A DNA stretch of 64,000 nt, from the NCBI GenBank assembly GCA_027627225.1, contig CM051033.1, forward strand, positions 6,726,801 through 6,790,800, written 5' to 3'. The notes beneath the pieces were generated by a model that made no database searches, was not told the DNA's origin, and saw nothing but the letters and a program-made list of their open reading frames with translations. Each line of letters begins with the position of its first letter. Positions within the stretch are counted from its first letter, which is position 1. Shown here in pieces: positions 1 to 11,385 of this stretch. The translations under genes were made by a program, and so were the position numbers. This stretch comes from Congeria kusceri (lineage: Eukaryota; Mollusca; Bivalvia; Myida; Dreissenidae).

Positions 1-19
1 CCGTGTATCCCAAAAACAA

Positions 20-330
20 TTTTTATGCCCGGGGGCATATAGTAATCGCATCGTCCATATGTCTGTTCGTCCGTCCGTCACGCTTCTTGTGTAGAGCATA
101 ACTCCATTAGTATTGAAGGGATTCAAATGAAACTTAATTCTGTCTATAACCACGCTAAAATTCACCCACCTGAGGGTACAGGTACTCTTTCCCCCAAACC
201 AGAGAGAGACCCCTGCCTGATATCATCCCCGGAAAGGGAATAAATGTATATATTTTCACTCCCACAAATGCTTGTAAAAATATTAATTGTCTCCCTTTCC
301 GGTGATGATATCATGCGTTATCACACCGAA
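20..330 (+). repeat. Dispersed repeat beginning with a short GC palindrome
   Basis: The segment opens with a small palindrome around GCCCGGGGGC followed by a run of CCGTCC/TCTGTC words, then text about an AGCATAACTC phrase and ATTCAAATGAAACT. The same order of words recurs at 12112-12340 (a GGGAGCATATTG start, the CGCTTCTTGTG-like phrase, AGCATAACTC, GGGATTCAAATGAAACT). Two similar copies with the same left end make this a dispersed interspersed repeat. No protein is supported. The family is unnamed here. Confidence 0.6.
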
Positions 331-1380
331 AAACAACAAATATCCTCTATATACCTAACCACTTTATGCTGTTGCAACCAAGAGGAAATAGAGACAATGG
401 GTGGGCATATCTCAGTTGGTAGATGTTATTGCTTTGTTTTCTAAATTTTAATATTATGTAAATAGTACTGATATATCATATATCATAACATATCATACAG
501 TCAACTACCAATGGCTTGAAGTCGCAAGGACCAGTTAGGAAACTTGCAGCATTCAAAACTTCGAGCTAAATGGAGGTTGAACATGTATAATTCAACATGT
601 ATGGGCAGTAATCTGTCTGCCTTATTTTCAAATCTCAAATTTAAAAGTATTCAGATATCTGTACTGGTTATTATCAAACAACAAACAATTAATTATATTT
701 TTTTGTTTTGGAAAGCTGTGAAATCAGTTATTGCATTTGCTTAACACTTTAAACTAATCAATGGCATCGAAGATATTAACGTCTCTATGTGACCGAAGCG
801 TGTTCAAGCCAAACAAACAATTAAATGTGTGAAAACTGTAACTGGGAACATGACAAACACTTTGAACCATTAGAAAATTCAACCCTCGCTAACTTGAGCC
901 CAACAACATAAATTTATATGAATATATAGCAAAAAGTACTGGTCCCTTGAAGAAACTTCGAGCCAACAAGAAAGCCGAGGCATGAGAAGTCGACTGTATA
1001 TTACATTTTATTATCATATATCATATATCGTAACACATCATAGCATATCATAACGTAGCATATATCATATCATATCATGTATGATATCATATTATTTTAC
1101 ATTACATGTACGAGTATAATAGTATATTGTATAACCAATATAATTATTGCATAACATGATATTATGCGTCATGAAATTAAAAATGCATGTTATTTGATAT
1201 AAAATCAATCCACTCAAAATCACTTCTCAGGAAGCACAAAGAGCCTGATGAAGTTGCCTTAAGCTAAGGTGACATTTACGATTTTACATTAATTTACAAC
1301 CATTTTGATTTAGTGACAAATGTATCTTAAGTAGCGTTACTATGACCTTAGGGGCTAAGGTTACTTTGAGTTTGTTGACT
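331..1380. other. No gene seen; AT-rich with TATCATA simple repeat
   Basis: This stretch has frequent stops in all frames. Two patches (about 465-500 and 1005-1140) are degenerate runs of the words TATCATA and CATATATCA, a cryptic simple repeat. Nothing else was recognised. Confidence 0.5.
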
Positions 1381-1549
1381 CTTGTCTGTGCTTGTTCTTC
1401 GTAACCCTTGGTCGGACTTTTATGAAATTTCACAGGATTGATCAGTTCCAATCTAGTTGGCATGTAGTGGTTGGCGTGTTTCGGGCGAAGTTATGGCCCT
1501 TTGAAGTTGTTTACTTAAGAGATCTTGTCTGCACTTTTCTCCATTTTCT

Positions 1550-2280
1550 TGGATTTTCAAATTACTTGACAGAAGTGATAAGCATGATGAGACAGAGTGT
1601 CGCCCGCAAGAATCAGGTCCCTAGGTCCAAGGTCAAGGTCACAATTCAAGGTCAAAGGTTATATATAAGCATCAATCCTTACCATCTTGTCCGGAGCATA
1701 TCTTTGTCATGCATGGATGGAGTTTTAAATAACGTGGCAGAAGTGACAAGCATAGTGAGAGAGAGTGTCGTGCACAAGAACCAGGTCCCTAGGTCCAAGG
1801 TCAAGGTCATAATTCAAGGTCAAAGGTCATATTTAAGAAATCAGTCCTAAACACTTTGTCCGGGCCATATATTTGTCCAGCATGGAGACATTTTCAAATA
1901 ACCAAGCAGAAGTGTCAAGCATGGTGAAAATATCTGATTCTGATCATTTATTTTATTATTTTTTCAATGTTCTTTGTACAGCATGGATGGATTTTCAAAT
2001 AACCTGGCAGGAGTGAAAAGCATGGTGAGACGGAGTTACGCGAGCAAGAACCAAGTCCCTAGGTCCAAGGTCAAGGTCACAATTCAAGATCAAAGGTCAA
2101 ATATTGAAATCAATCCTTAACACTTAATCCACAGCATATCTTCATCCAGCATGGATGGATTTTCAAATAACTTGGCAGAAGTGGCAAGCATGATGAGTTG
2201 TAGAGTCGCGCTCAAGAACCAGGTCCCTAGGTCCTAGGTTTAGGTCACAATTGAAAGTCAAAGGCGTTGTGGCAGCGTCA
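1550..2280 (+). repeat. GGTCA-rich tandem repeat, block 1
   Basis: About five units of roughly 110-175 bp, each with the phrase ATTTTCAAATAAC, a GGCAGAAGTG/AAGCAT core, AAGAACCAGGTCCCTAGG, then CAAGGTCAAGGTCAC and a second AAGGTCAAAGGTC. Units are diverged but keep word order. Related units form a second block at 4130-5260. Open frames across it follow the repeat and are not genes. One exact AGGTCAAAGGTCA (direct repeat spaced by one base) lies at 1817-1829. Confidence 0.75.
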
Positions 2281-2289
2281 ACTTTTCGT

Positions 2290-2995
2290 TTCCACTCTCT
2301 TGAGAACGAATTGAGCTATTGTAATTAAACTTCATACATAGATACCTTTTATTTCAAGACCTTGCTTTGGATTGCATATGGGCTGGGTGGTGTCATCGTC
2401 ACTAAAAATAGAAAAACTGTTTCACCCCCATAACTTGAGAATGCATTGAGATATTTTAATGAAATTTAATTCATAAATACCTTATGTCAAGACCTCGCTT
2501 GGGATTGCATATGGGGTGGGTAGGGTCAGGGTCAAGGTCACTGTTACTAAAAATAGAAAAATGGTTTTCACTCAATGACTTGAGAACGAATTGAGATATT
2601 TTAATGAAAACTTACACATACATACCTTATATCAAGACCTCGCTTGGGATTGCGTATGGGGTGGATGGGGTCAAGATCACTTTTACTTTAAATTAAAAAA
2701 GCGTTTTCCGCTCAATAGCTTGAGAACACATTGAGATGTTTTAATGAAACTTCATACATAGATATCTTCTGTCTAGACCTCGCTTAGGTTTTCATATGGG
2801 GTGGATGGGGTCAAGGTCACTGTTACTAAAAAATAGACAAACAAGTTTCCGCTCAATGCTTGAAAAGACATTGAGATATTTTGATGAAACTTTATTTGTA
2901 GATACCTTATATCTAGATCACACTTGGGATTGCATGTGGGGTGGTTGGGGTCAAGGTCTAGGTCACACATTCAAAAAAAAAATTGTTTGTGCTGC
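2290..2995 (+). repeat. Satellite-like tandem repeat family B, array 1
   Basis: Five to six monomers of roughly 125-140 bp. Each runs through AACTTGAGAACG, GAGATATTTTAATGAAACTT, CATAGATACCTTATATC, AGACCTCGCTTGGGATTGC, ATATGGGGTGGGTGGGGTC, AAGGTCACTGTTACTAAA and ATAGAAAAACGG. The same monomer builds arrays at 12395-13790 and 19620-20650. Monomers within the array differ by scattered substitutions and small gaps, so the array is not freshly amplified. Confidence 0.85.
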
Positions 2996-2999
2996 CTAA

Positions 3000-4000
3000 T
3001 GCATTTTGATTAGAAAAATTTGGTTTTCGCATAATTTCTAAGTTTTTTGTTTATTTTGGCATCTTGATTATAGACTGAAGACTATATAGGGAATAGTTTT
3101 GATACCTCATCTCACCACTAAGAGAGAGGCTTTGGAGATGAATAAGATGCATGAATACCATGACTATACCTTATTAGTTTTTTTATTTTTTCTCTTCAGT
3201 CATTGAATTTTAGCCCGAAAAAAGCTTCTTTGACGGAAGTATCTTTGTGACAATGGCACTCTTGTTGTACTTAAAAAAATCATTGCTATTAGCTCTGATC
3301 TAACGAAGGGCTCTAGCTTCACTGAAGGACGTTTCAATACAAAGACAGATCTTTTAAGTGGTCACATATTTGTTTGGTTTGCTTCGTAACCATACTTTTG
3401 GAAAATAAGTGGCAGCATTTGTAGATTAAATCTTTGAACATTTGATTTTTGTAATTTTCATGTCAAGTAGCAGTGTTGTCCTTCACTTGTAGCAAATCAA
3501 ATATAATTTAGTCGAAGTTTCTTTAATTTAGCAATAGAATTCTTCATGTTTTGGGTGTTCATAAAAATATGTTTTCCATGTTTTTTGTGTGGGCAACTTC
3601 AGTAATATCCAGCTCATTTCATTTTCAAGTTATTAAGCTAAACCAGTGTATCTGTTCCTATTATTTCTTTGTTATCGCAGTTATTGCAGATATGATTTGG
3701 AACTGGGTGCCAAGATGATGTGTGTATTATTGCTCATAAAGAAAGCTTATGCCTTGCTAGAATGAAAGCTTTGCTGTTCTGATAATACAGACTCTCTGAT
3801 AATACAGCAGTATTAACAAGGTATAATGTATAGTGCCTTTTAGATGGTTAAATGGATATTTATGTCACATAATTTCCTCCACTAACTTCTGACAATAGAA
3901 TATTGACTGCTTTTCACATTCATAGATGTGGTGCTGAGTTATTGACGCAAAGCAAAAAATCTTGTTTGACAAGTGATAAATATAATTGTTTTAGAATCAT
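3000..4000. other. No gene seen; AT-rich spacer between two repeat blocks
   Basis: There is no convincing open frame, splice-site pair or repeat family here. A short direct repeat of CTCTGATAATACAG sits near 3780-3810. The flanks are both GGTCA-rich tandem repeats. Confidence 0.5.
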
Positions 4001-4004
4001 GTGC

Positions 4005-5260
4005 AACTTTTTTATGCCCCTACCATCAATGATGTTTTGGCTTATAGTGTTCACCCTGTCCATGGGAATGTACGTACGTAAGTGTGTATGTATGTTCGTA
4101 TGTTCGGATTTTTGTCCGGACAAGCATTGGATGATTTTCAAATAACTTAGCAGAAATGTTAAGCATAATGAGACGGCGTGTCACTCAGTAGAACCAGGTT
4201 CCTATGTCCAAGTTCAAGGTCACACTTAAAGGTCAAAGGTCAAATATGAGAATTTAAGCCATAGACCCTGAGCATAATTTAGTTCAGCATGGAAGGAATT
4301 TCAAATAACTTAGCACAATTGTTAAGCATCGTGCAAGAACCAATTCTCTAGGTCCAAGGTCAAGGTCACACTTAAAGGTAAAAGTTCAAATATAAGAATT
4401 TAAGCTGTAGATACTGTCTGGAGCATAATTTTGTCCAGCAGAGAAGCATTTTCAAATAACTTGGCAGAAGGGCTAAGCATTAAGATGGTGTGTTGCGCGC
4501 AAAAACCAGGTCCCTTGGTCCAAAGTCAAGGTCACACTTAAAGGTCCAAGGTCAAATATAAAAATTTAAGTCATAGACCCTTATGAGAGCATAATATTAT
4601 CCAGCAGGGAAGAATTTTCAAATAACTTGGTTCAAGCGATAAGCATTATGCGGCAGAGTGTGGCGTGCAAGAATCATGTGCTTTATTCCAACGTCAAGGT
4701 CGCACTTAAAGGTCAAAGATCAAGTTAATGTATATATGTTAAATTTATTGTCCAGGCAATAACTGTCCAGCATTGAAGGATTTTTCAATAACTTGGCAGA
4801 TGGTGATGGTGATACCCATTATAAGATGGTGTGTTCTGTGTAACAACTAGGCCCAAGGTCATGGTCACACTTAAAGGTCAAAGGTCAAATATAAGAATTA
4901 ATACCATGGAATCTGTTGGAGCATAATTTTGTATGGCATGAATTTTCAAATTACTCGACAGAAGTGATAAGCATTATGAGACAGCATGTGGCGTGCAACA
5001 ACCAGGTCCTTTGGTCCAAGGTCAAGGTCACACTTGAAGGTCAAATATAAGAGTTTAAGTCATTGACTTTGACCAAAGTATAATTTTGCCCGGCATGAAA
5101 GCATTTCAAATTTCTTGGCAGAAGTGATAAGCGTTATGAGACGACATGAGGCATTTAAGAACCAGTTCTATAGCTGAAACTTCAAGGTAACTAATTAAGG
5201 TGAAAGGTCAAATAATTTTCGAGAGCATAATATTGTAATGCATGCAGGAATTTTCAGTTT
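4005..5260 (+). repeat. GGTCA-rich tandem repeat, block 2
   Basis: After a left end with TTTTATGCCCCTACC and a TTTGTCCGGACAAGC word, seven to eight units of about 150-165 bp follow. Unit starts (TTTTCAAATAACTT) fall near 4133, 4298, 4450, 4615, 4775, 4942 and 5103. Each unit carries AGCATAATGAGAC, AACCAGGTCC, CAAGGTCAAGGTCACACTTA and AAAGGTCAAAGGTCAAATATA. Exact AGGTCAAAGGTCA direct repeats are at 4230-4242 and 4875-4887. This is the same family as 1550-2280. Confidence 0.8.
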
Positions 5261-5814
5261 AATTTAACCGGAATACAAATCATGTGATTTATGAGTGCGT
5301 TTTTGCTAAAAAAAGGAAACATTTGTTTGAATGAATTTTATTTTCCTACCTTTAAACTGAATAATATGGCTTCCTATTTAATAATATGTACGACATGTAT
5401 GTGTTATTCGACATGTATTTGCAATACGATATGTATTTGTAAGTAAGTTTTTCAAGCTAGTTATCGAATGCAAATGCAATTATATAAATGCCAGTTAGCA
5501 AGTCTATCAGCAACGAGCCATGCAGAATAATCGATAAAGCGTGGTAGTTAGGAGCATCGATTGTAAGTATGTGTAGCCTACTGAATCAAAAAAAGGTCAT
5601 ACGATGCGTGCTCGAGATTTTCCTTACTGCAGTTTAAAATTAACACATGACAGTAATTTGTTGTCAAAATATTTAGAATAAGATTCAATAACGAGAAATA
5701 ACACTTTCACAACGAGTGAAAAGTAACCGATGAAGCGCCTTAATGAAATGGACATTTTTAATGAATTGACTGTTTTTATGACGGGGTTAGTGGACGTTTT
5801 TAATGAATTGACTG
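5261..5814. other. No gene seen
   Basis: AT-rich spacer. Near 5753-5828 a 26-bp phrase (TTTTTAATGAATTGACTG and the following TTTTTATG) is directly duplicated, immediately before the next dispersed repeat. Confidence 0.45.
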
Positions 5815-7580
5815 TTTTTATGCCCCCCGGCAACTTGATGAAGGAGGCATATAGTGATCGTCCTGTCCCTCCTTCCTTCCGTCCTTCTGTCCGTGACAAA
5901 GTTAAGTAGATTTTTCCGTTTTGTCTATCACCAACACCGCTTACTACGACACTTTGATACTTACACAGTTGTTGCTTATAAATGACCATTCCCTATCCAC
6001 CCATATCACCCACCCTTACTTTGACCTTGACCTAATTTGGACTTAATAATGATTCAAAAGTGCCATTTCTTGGTTAACTAGATTTTACTGTTTCGTCTAG
6101 CACCAGCACTGCTTACTACTACCAGTGTTTACGAAATACGTCGGACACGTCGGACATTGCCGGTACATTTTCAAATTGTCCGCCGTTTCTTGAATCTACG
6201 GCGGACAGATTTGTCCGGCGTAATTTGAAGCCTTCCAGAATAAATTCCAAACGTTTAATAATCCTTTTTTATTTTATTTTCTCGTGTTTTCTGATAATCA
6301 GCAATTTTATGACACTTTAATTTTAATCTTAAATGTCTTATGCGCATGAGCGGCGATCGACAAGTCTAATCTCGCACCGTACTGTTTGTCATGTAATCGT
6401 AACTAGTCGGTATATTCCGCTATGCTTCATTGTACAATTGATACGGAAATTGACGTCATAAGACAAACTGAAAATCGTAAAGCCCGTTTGATTCTGTGAC
6501 CGATTCGACTTATTTGAGGGAATAGCCTCACATAAAACGAAATAAACGAAAATTAGAATAAGTCAATATTCTCTTAAATATTAAATGGAATAAAATTCTC
6601 ATTAATGATGTAATTTAAATGAAAATGGCGGATTTCATATTACACTTAAATCTTATACATAACAATTTGTCCCCCTGTCAAAATGGCAGCGTCCTAGTCA
6701 GAAAATGTCGCGTATTATTCTAAACCAGGTAAGAAATCGATGAATTTGGTATGAAAATTGAACTGAATATTTGTATCTGTTATGTTTTATAATGGTTCTA
6801 ATGACAAATATTTTATTGTAAAATACAACATTTGACATGGAAGGTTACGTGCCACTATTAAGTATTTCAGGTTTCAAAAATTTAAATGGCAATTATGGCA
6901 TGAGTCCGACTGCATTAAAAATTTGTTTATCGATATTCAGACAATTTTGCTTTTTATTTGCAATCTAAAAAAATCTCAAGAAATATTAAATAGGTTTGAA
7001 AAGGAAGGTTTTTGTTATTATTTTTGCAATATTCTTGTATTTTAATAAATGTCCTGCGTGGCTGAAAAATGTCCTGCGTAGCATAGAAATACGTCAGACA
7101 AATTGTCCAGCTTAGTCCAAAATGTTTTCGTAAACACTGTACTACACTTAGATATTTACACAGTTGTTACTTATGATCATTCCCAATCCACCCTTACCAC
7201 CCAACCTCACTTTGACCTTGACCACGACCTCATTTGCACTTAGAATAATTCAGATGGGCTGTTTGTTGGTAAACTAGATTTTACCTTTAGCACCAACACC
7301 GCTTGCTACATCACTTGGATACTTACACGGTTGTTGCTTATGACCATCCCCAATCCACCCATATCACCCAACTTTACTTTGACCTTGACCTTGAACTATT
7401 TTGGACTTATAAGAATTCAAAAGTGCCATTTCTTGGTTAACTAGATGTTACTGTTTCGTCTAGCACCAACAGCGCTTACTACAACACTTTGATAGTTACA
7501 CAATTTTGCTTATGACCGTTCCCCATACACCCATATCACCCAACCTCAGTTTGACCTTGACCTTATCTGGATTAAGAAAT
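5815..7580 (+). repeat. Dispersed repeat family C, split by a DNA transposon
   Basis: The left end TATGCCCCCCGGCAAC is followed by a CCTTCC/GTCCGT-rich stretch, then about 170-190-bp internal units with CACCAACACCGCTTACTAC, ACACTTTGATACTTACAC, GTTGTTGCTTATGACC, CCACCCATATCACCCA and CTTTGACCTTGACC. About four units are present. The run is interrupted at 6123-7139 by a transposon, and the repeat text continues across the insertion when one copy of the six-base flank is removed. Confidence 0.75.
6123..7139. mobile_element. Non-autonomous DNA transposon, 1,017 bp, 6-bp target duplication
   Basis: The ends are inverted: CAGTGTTTACGAAA on the left and its reverse complement TTTCGTAAACACTG on the right. 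The flanks are the direct repeat TACTAC at 6117-6122 and 7140-7145. Removing the element and one TACTAC restores the surrounding repeat text (GCTTACTACTACACTTAGAT, against GCTTACTACGACACTTTGAT in a neighbouring unit), so the target sequence before insertion is visible. The interior has no transposase-like open frame. CAGTG ends fit the hAT superfamily, but six bases is shorter than the usual eight-base hAT duplication, so the superfamily is left open. Confidence 0.8.
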
Positions 7581-8565
7581 GGGCTACCCAGCACCAATCT
7601 GGGGCACGTGTGTTTATCAAACACAGAATCTTGCCTAGACACTGTAATTGTAATAAATCACATGATATACACATTAAAATACACCTGAAATACTTTATCA
7701 TAAATAATAAAACATTTAGAAAACATTCGTGAATTTTTGCTGTTTTGAAGAAGGATCTTTTCAGGTTTCGATTTACTGACTTGTAGCCTGCAAAGAAAAG
7801 TAGTTTTCCACTATGCCTGTTTTGCAAATTACCCTCTCAAAAGATTGTTGTCTTCCGATAATAGGCTGTCTGTTAATTCTGCACAGAATGATTCACAAGT
7901 GTAAGTAAAGCATACAAGAACCATAACTCATAATTGCACGACAGTTTGGAATACTACCCTTTGTTGATTATTTGTCAGGACTAAAACTATTTTGTTATAC
8001 CTCAACTTATTTCACAGAATAAGATAATATATTAGCAGAAAGTACATTTCTAAAAGGGCAATTCTCCTTTTGAAAATGATTTGCATACAGTCAAAGTGGC
8101 GCCATATAGAAAAGGCTGCATAGATGGAGGTATCAGTGTCTGTGGACCCATTTCTATGAATGAATGTACACAGATCTTTACAAAGAAATTTTCATGACAT
8201 TTTTGCCAGGAACCAAAGGTGTTGATTTTTAAGCATATGAAATGATCACATATTTGTCATTGTCATATCTTCATGAAAACGAATGAAATGGGTTATGACT
8301 ATGTCTTAATCTACGTTCTGATTGTTGGATTAACTTCTTAAAATTATTTTTATAATATTTTGTTTTAAAAGAATACAGAGAACAGAGATATTAAAGACAT
8401 TGCTCCAAAATGTGAAGTTTGTAGACCATAACAAAGCAGAGCCCATCTCCAAACATAGAATGATTGCCAGGAATGGTCTAGCGGTTAGTTAAGATGTAAT
8501 AAGCTTTGTGGGCACTTGGACTATTAAAGGCTAACAGGATTGCTTTAAAGTGATGTTTATTTTCT
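7581..8565. other. No gene seen
   Basis: AT-rich stretch with frequent stops on both strands. No repeat family used elsewhere in the window and no exon with good splice sites was found. Confidence 0.45.
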
Positions 8566-8819
8566 TTAAGAAATACGTTTCAATTTATTGTTGTTTATGG
8601 GCCAATTAACAACAATTTGGAGTTCTGATGCATGGGAATTAAATCAAGAGGGCGTTGTTCCGAGTGACTTAATAGCCAGGCATCAGAACAACAAAGAGTT
8701 GTTTATTGGTGGATTAACGACCACAATGCGAACATTACTTTTTGCCTCGTTTATTAGGTAGTATAACGACTATAATTTTGTTCTTTGTCTATAGAAAAAT
8801 TAGTATCGTGGTAGAATCG
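8566..8819 (+). mobile_element. Fold-back element family G, copy 1
   Basis: Starts TTAAGAAATA, then TTGTTGTTTATGGGCCAATT, AACAACAATTTGGAGTTCTG, ATGCATGGGAATTAAA, the middle AGAGGGCGTT, and the inverted half GGCATCAGAACAAC...GTTGTTTATTGG. A right arm ends in TTTGTTCTTTGTCTATAG and AAAAATTAG. The first half folds back on itself (GTTCTGATGC against GCATCAGAAC). This copy is diverged and lacks part of the middle of the family. Confidence 0.7.
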
Positions 8820-8934
8820 TAAATAATTATATCGAATCATCGTTTAATGTGATGGCCTCGTTTCTTCGTAACAATTGACAACACCCGATTGACAAAACTA
8901 TAATTTTTAGCCAGATTCTTCAACAACAAACCTC

Positions 8935-9835
8935 AGCTTATAGATTATCGAAAACCGGTCGGTTGGGCGGGTGGTAGGGCGGGCAGTTTGGCGGGTGAAT
9001 GCTACGTCGTTTACAATTTGCTTTAAAGTTTGGTATTCCTGTCATTTTTTTCAAAAGTTCTTTATCGATTTTCATGAAACTTCGCAGAAATGTTCCTCGG
9101 ATGGTCCTCTACCGAACCAGGAAAAATAGTTCCGCTTCACTGCACAAGATGGCCGCCAGAGCTAAAAATAGAATTATGTCTCAACGCCATTTTCTTCTCA
9201 ACCTATGGATAGATTTTCAGATTATTTTACACAAATGTTCGTTTAGTGTTCCTCTACCAAACTTATTCAAATGGTTCCGCCTCACTGCACAGCATGGCCA
9301 CTAGAGCTTAAAATAAAATTTGCGTTAAAGTTTTGTATTTCTGTCATACTTTCTAAAGTTCTTGATCAATCTTGATGGAACTTTACACTCTACCAAACAT
9401 ATTCAAATGGTTCCGCCTCACTGCACAAAATGGCCACTAAAGCTGAAAATAGAATTTGCGTTGAAGTTTTGTTTTCCTGTCATATTTTCAAAAGTTCTTA
9501 GTCAATCTTGATGAATCTTTACAGAAATGTTCCTTCAATGGTCCTCTACCAAACTTGTGAAAATGGTTCCACTCCACTGCACAAGATGGCAAACAGAGCT
9601 AAAAATATAAATATGTCTAAAGGCGAATTTCTTCTAGACCTATGGCTAGATTTTCAATTAATTTCACACCAGTGTTCGTTTAGTGGTCCTGTATCAAAGT
9701 TATTCAAATGGTTCTGCCTCACTGCACAAAATGGCCACAAGAGCTAAAAATAGAATTTGTTTGAAGTTTTGTATTCCTGGCATATTTTTTAAAGTTCTTG
9801 ATCAATCTTGATGAAACTTTACTGCATACATTTAA
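8935..9835 (+). repeat. Dispersed repeat family D (GGCCGCC/AAATGGTTCCGC type)
   Basis: About 210-240-bp internal units carry CTACCAAAC, TTCAAATGGTTCCGCCTCAC, TGCACAAAATGGCC, AGAGCTAAAAATAGAATT and TTCTTGATCAATCTTGATGA. Four units are visible. A related, longer copy with left end AACTGGCCGAAGGCCAACG lies at 17441-18250 inside the TRIM-like gene. Open frames of 79-101 codons follow the units and are repeat-derived. Confidence 0.7.
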
Positions 9836-10402
9836 GATCATCAACATGAAACTTCCATTCTTCTTTACCAACATTGACTTGTACATGTACCCCCATCGGA
9901 AAATGAAAATTTCGGCTTTGATGCGGTTTCAGCATGTTTCTCTTGTATACAGTGTAAATGGGGTTGGAAAATAGAAATAATTAAACATAATTTTGCAGAA
10001 AAGTATTAGGAATTGGATTATATACAGAATATTGGATGTCATTTTTGAAATAATGGCAAAATGACCAAAAGTGGAGGACATAAGGAATACAAGATTTGGT
10101 CGAAATATCAGGTCTCATCATGGACCAGGTTACCCATAGCTTGACCGGATATATCCGGTCTCAGCACTGCAAGGGTTAACCTTCCTTTTTTGCCTACTAA
10201 CACTTACCGGAAGTTTTATAATGATTGCACAAAAACTTGTAATAATATAAACACTGGTCATCGATGACACTGCAGGCGAATGAACATTACACATGTAGTA
10301 GTAGACATTAAATCGATATGAATGTAATGTACGATTTTGAAAAATAACAAAATTCTTATTGTATTCAGAATTCACATAATATATATGTCCATATACATGG
10401 GC
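9836..10402. other. No gene seen
   Basis: Spacer between repeat family D and the next DNA transposon. No supported exon or repeat. Confidence 0.45.
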
Positions 10403-11206
10403 CAGTGTTCTGCCGTGGATGTGGCCTTGCGCCTATGGCGCAAAAATAAACGGTTTGTCCCCACCAAACTTTCGTAAGCGGGTCCGCGGGCGCACACAAT
10501 TTAGAAGTATATCATTCGGCATATTTAGTAAAATTTATATCATTGATCGTGACGTCAATTTATAACCAATTTTTTCACTACATCACTAACTCATTCACAC
10601 TTTATTGGCAGTGCTTGAACAGTTCAGATACAGAAATATCAATCGCTAATTGTACACACGGTCCACATGCCAAGCATGAAACACTCTTTTCAGCGAAAAA
10701 CTGCTAGACGACAGCCGCATTTCGGGAGATACATCAAAGACATTTGAAGTCGAAAACTGACACCGTTGCTATGAGTGTTGCTAATGGCTTGCAGTTTTGG
10801 ATGCCCGGCTAATTGATGATGTAACACTGTTACACTTTGTAGTTTTAACAGGTTTCAATATTAACGCCTTGTGTTTATCACAGATTTTGTTTGTTTGTTC
10901 AAATTAAAATTAATAATGCAAGGTTATAAGGTATTTAAGAATGCAGTGTAACATTGATCAACAGAATGTTATGAATTAATTAAGAACACAGTATTATGTA
11001 TTAATCCTTTTTTTGAACAGAAAATAAAAACAAACATGAATGAAAACAGCTAGTATGTACATTTCAAAACAAAAATCTGCTTTGGGAATATTCATGAAGT
11101 GAACAACTCTTTTTGTCGGTGTCAAGACATTTTTGTTATTTTTCCCCACTTTTTTAAGCCTAGAGGGCCCTTGTCCCCAATAGTCCGAATTCAAGGCAGA
11201 ACACTG
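10403..11206. mobile_element. Non-autonomous DNA transposon, 804 bp
   Basis: Begins CAGTGTTCTGCC and ends with the reverse complement GGCAGAACACTG. The six-base flanks ATGGGC (10397-10402) and ATGGGG (11207-11212) differ at one base, suggesting a six-base target duplication like the element at 6123-7139. No transposase frame is visible. Just inside the left end is a GC-rich patch (GGGTCCGCGGGCGC) that contrasts with the AT-rich interior. The CAGTGTT ends shared with the first element suggest one superfamily, probably hAT-like. Confidence 0.7.
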
Positions 11207-11385
11207 ATGGGGTGTTCCGAAAGAAAAGACAAACATAAATTAAACCATGCAGCAAACAACATAACCACTATAGCAGAATTTGTAAAATAAAGTGTATAAA
11301 AAGTGCATGTTTGTATGTACTCATTGAGTGTATGTTTGTATGTTCTCATTGATTTCTATGTTCATATTCAGTATGTCATTGCCAG

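Noticed and set aside
1392..1850. 152-codon + strand frame
   Set aside because: It lies over GGTCA-rich tandem units and its peptide repeats with them; no domain or splice evidence.
8999..9747. Frames of 79-101 codons with similar peptides
   Set aside because: They are explained by tandem units of repeat family D.
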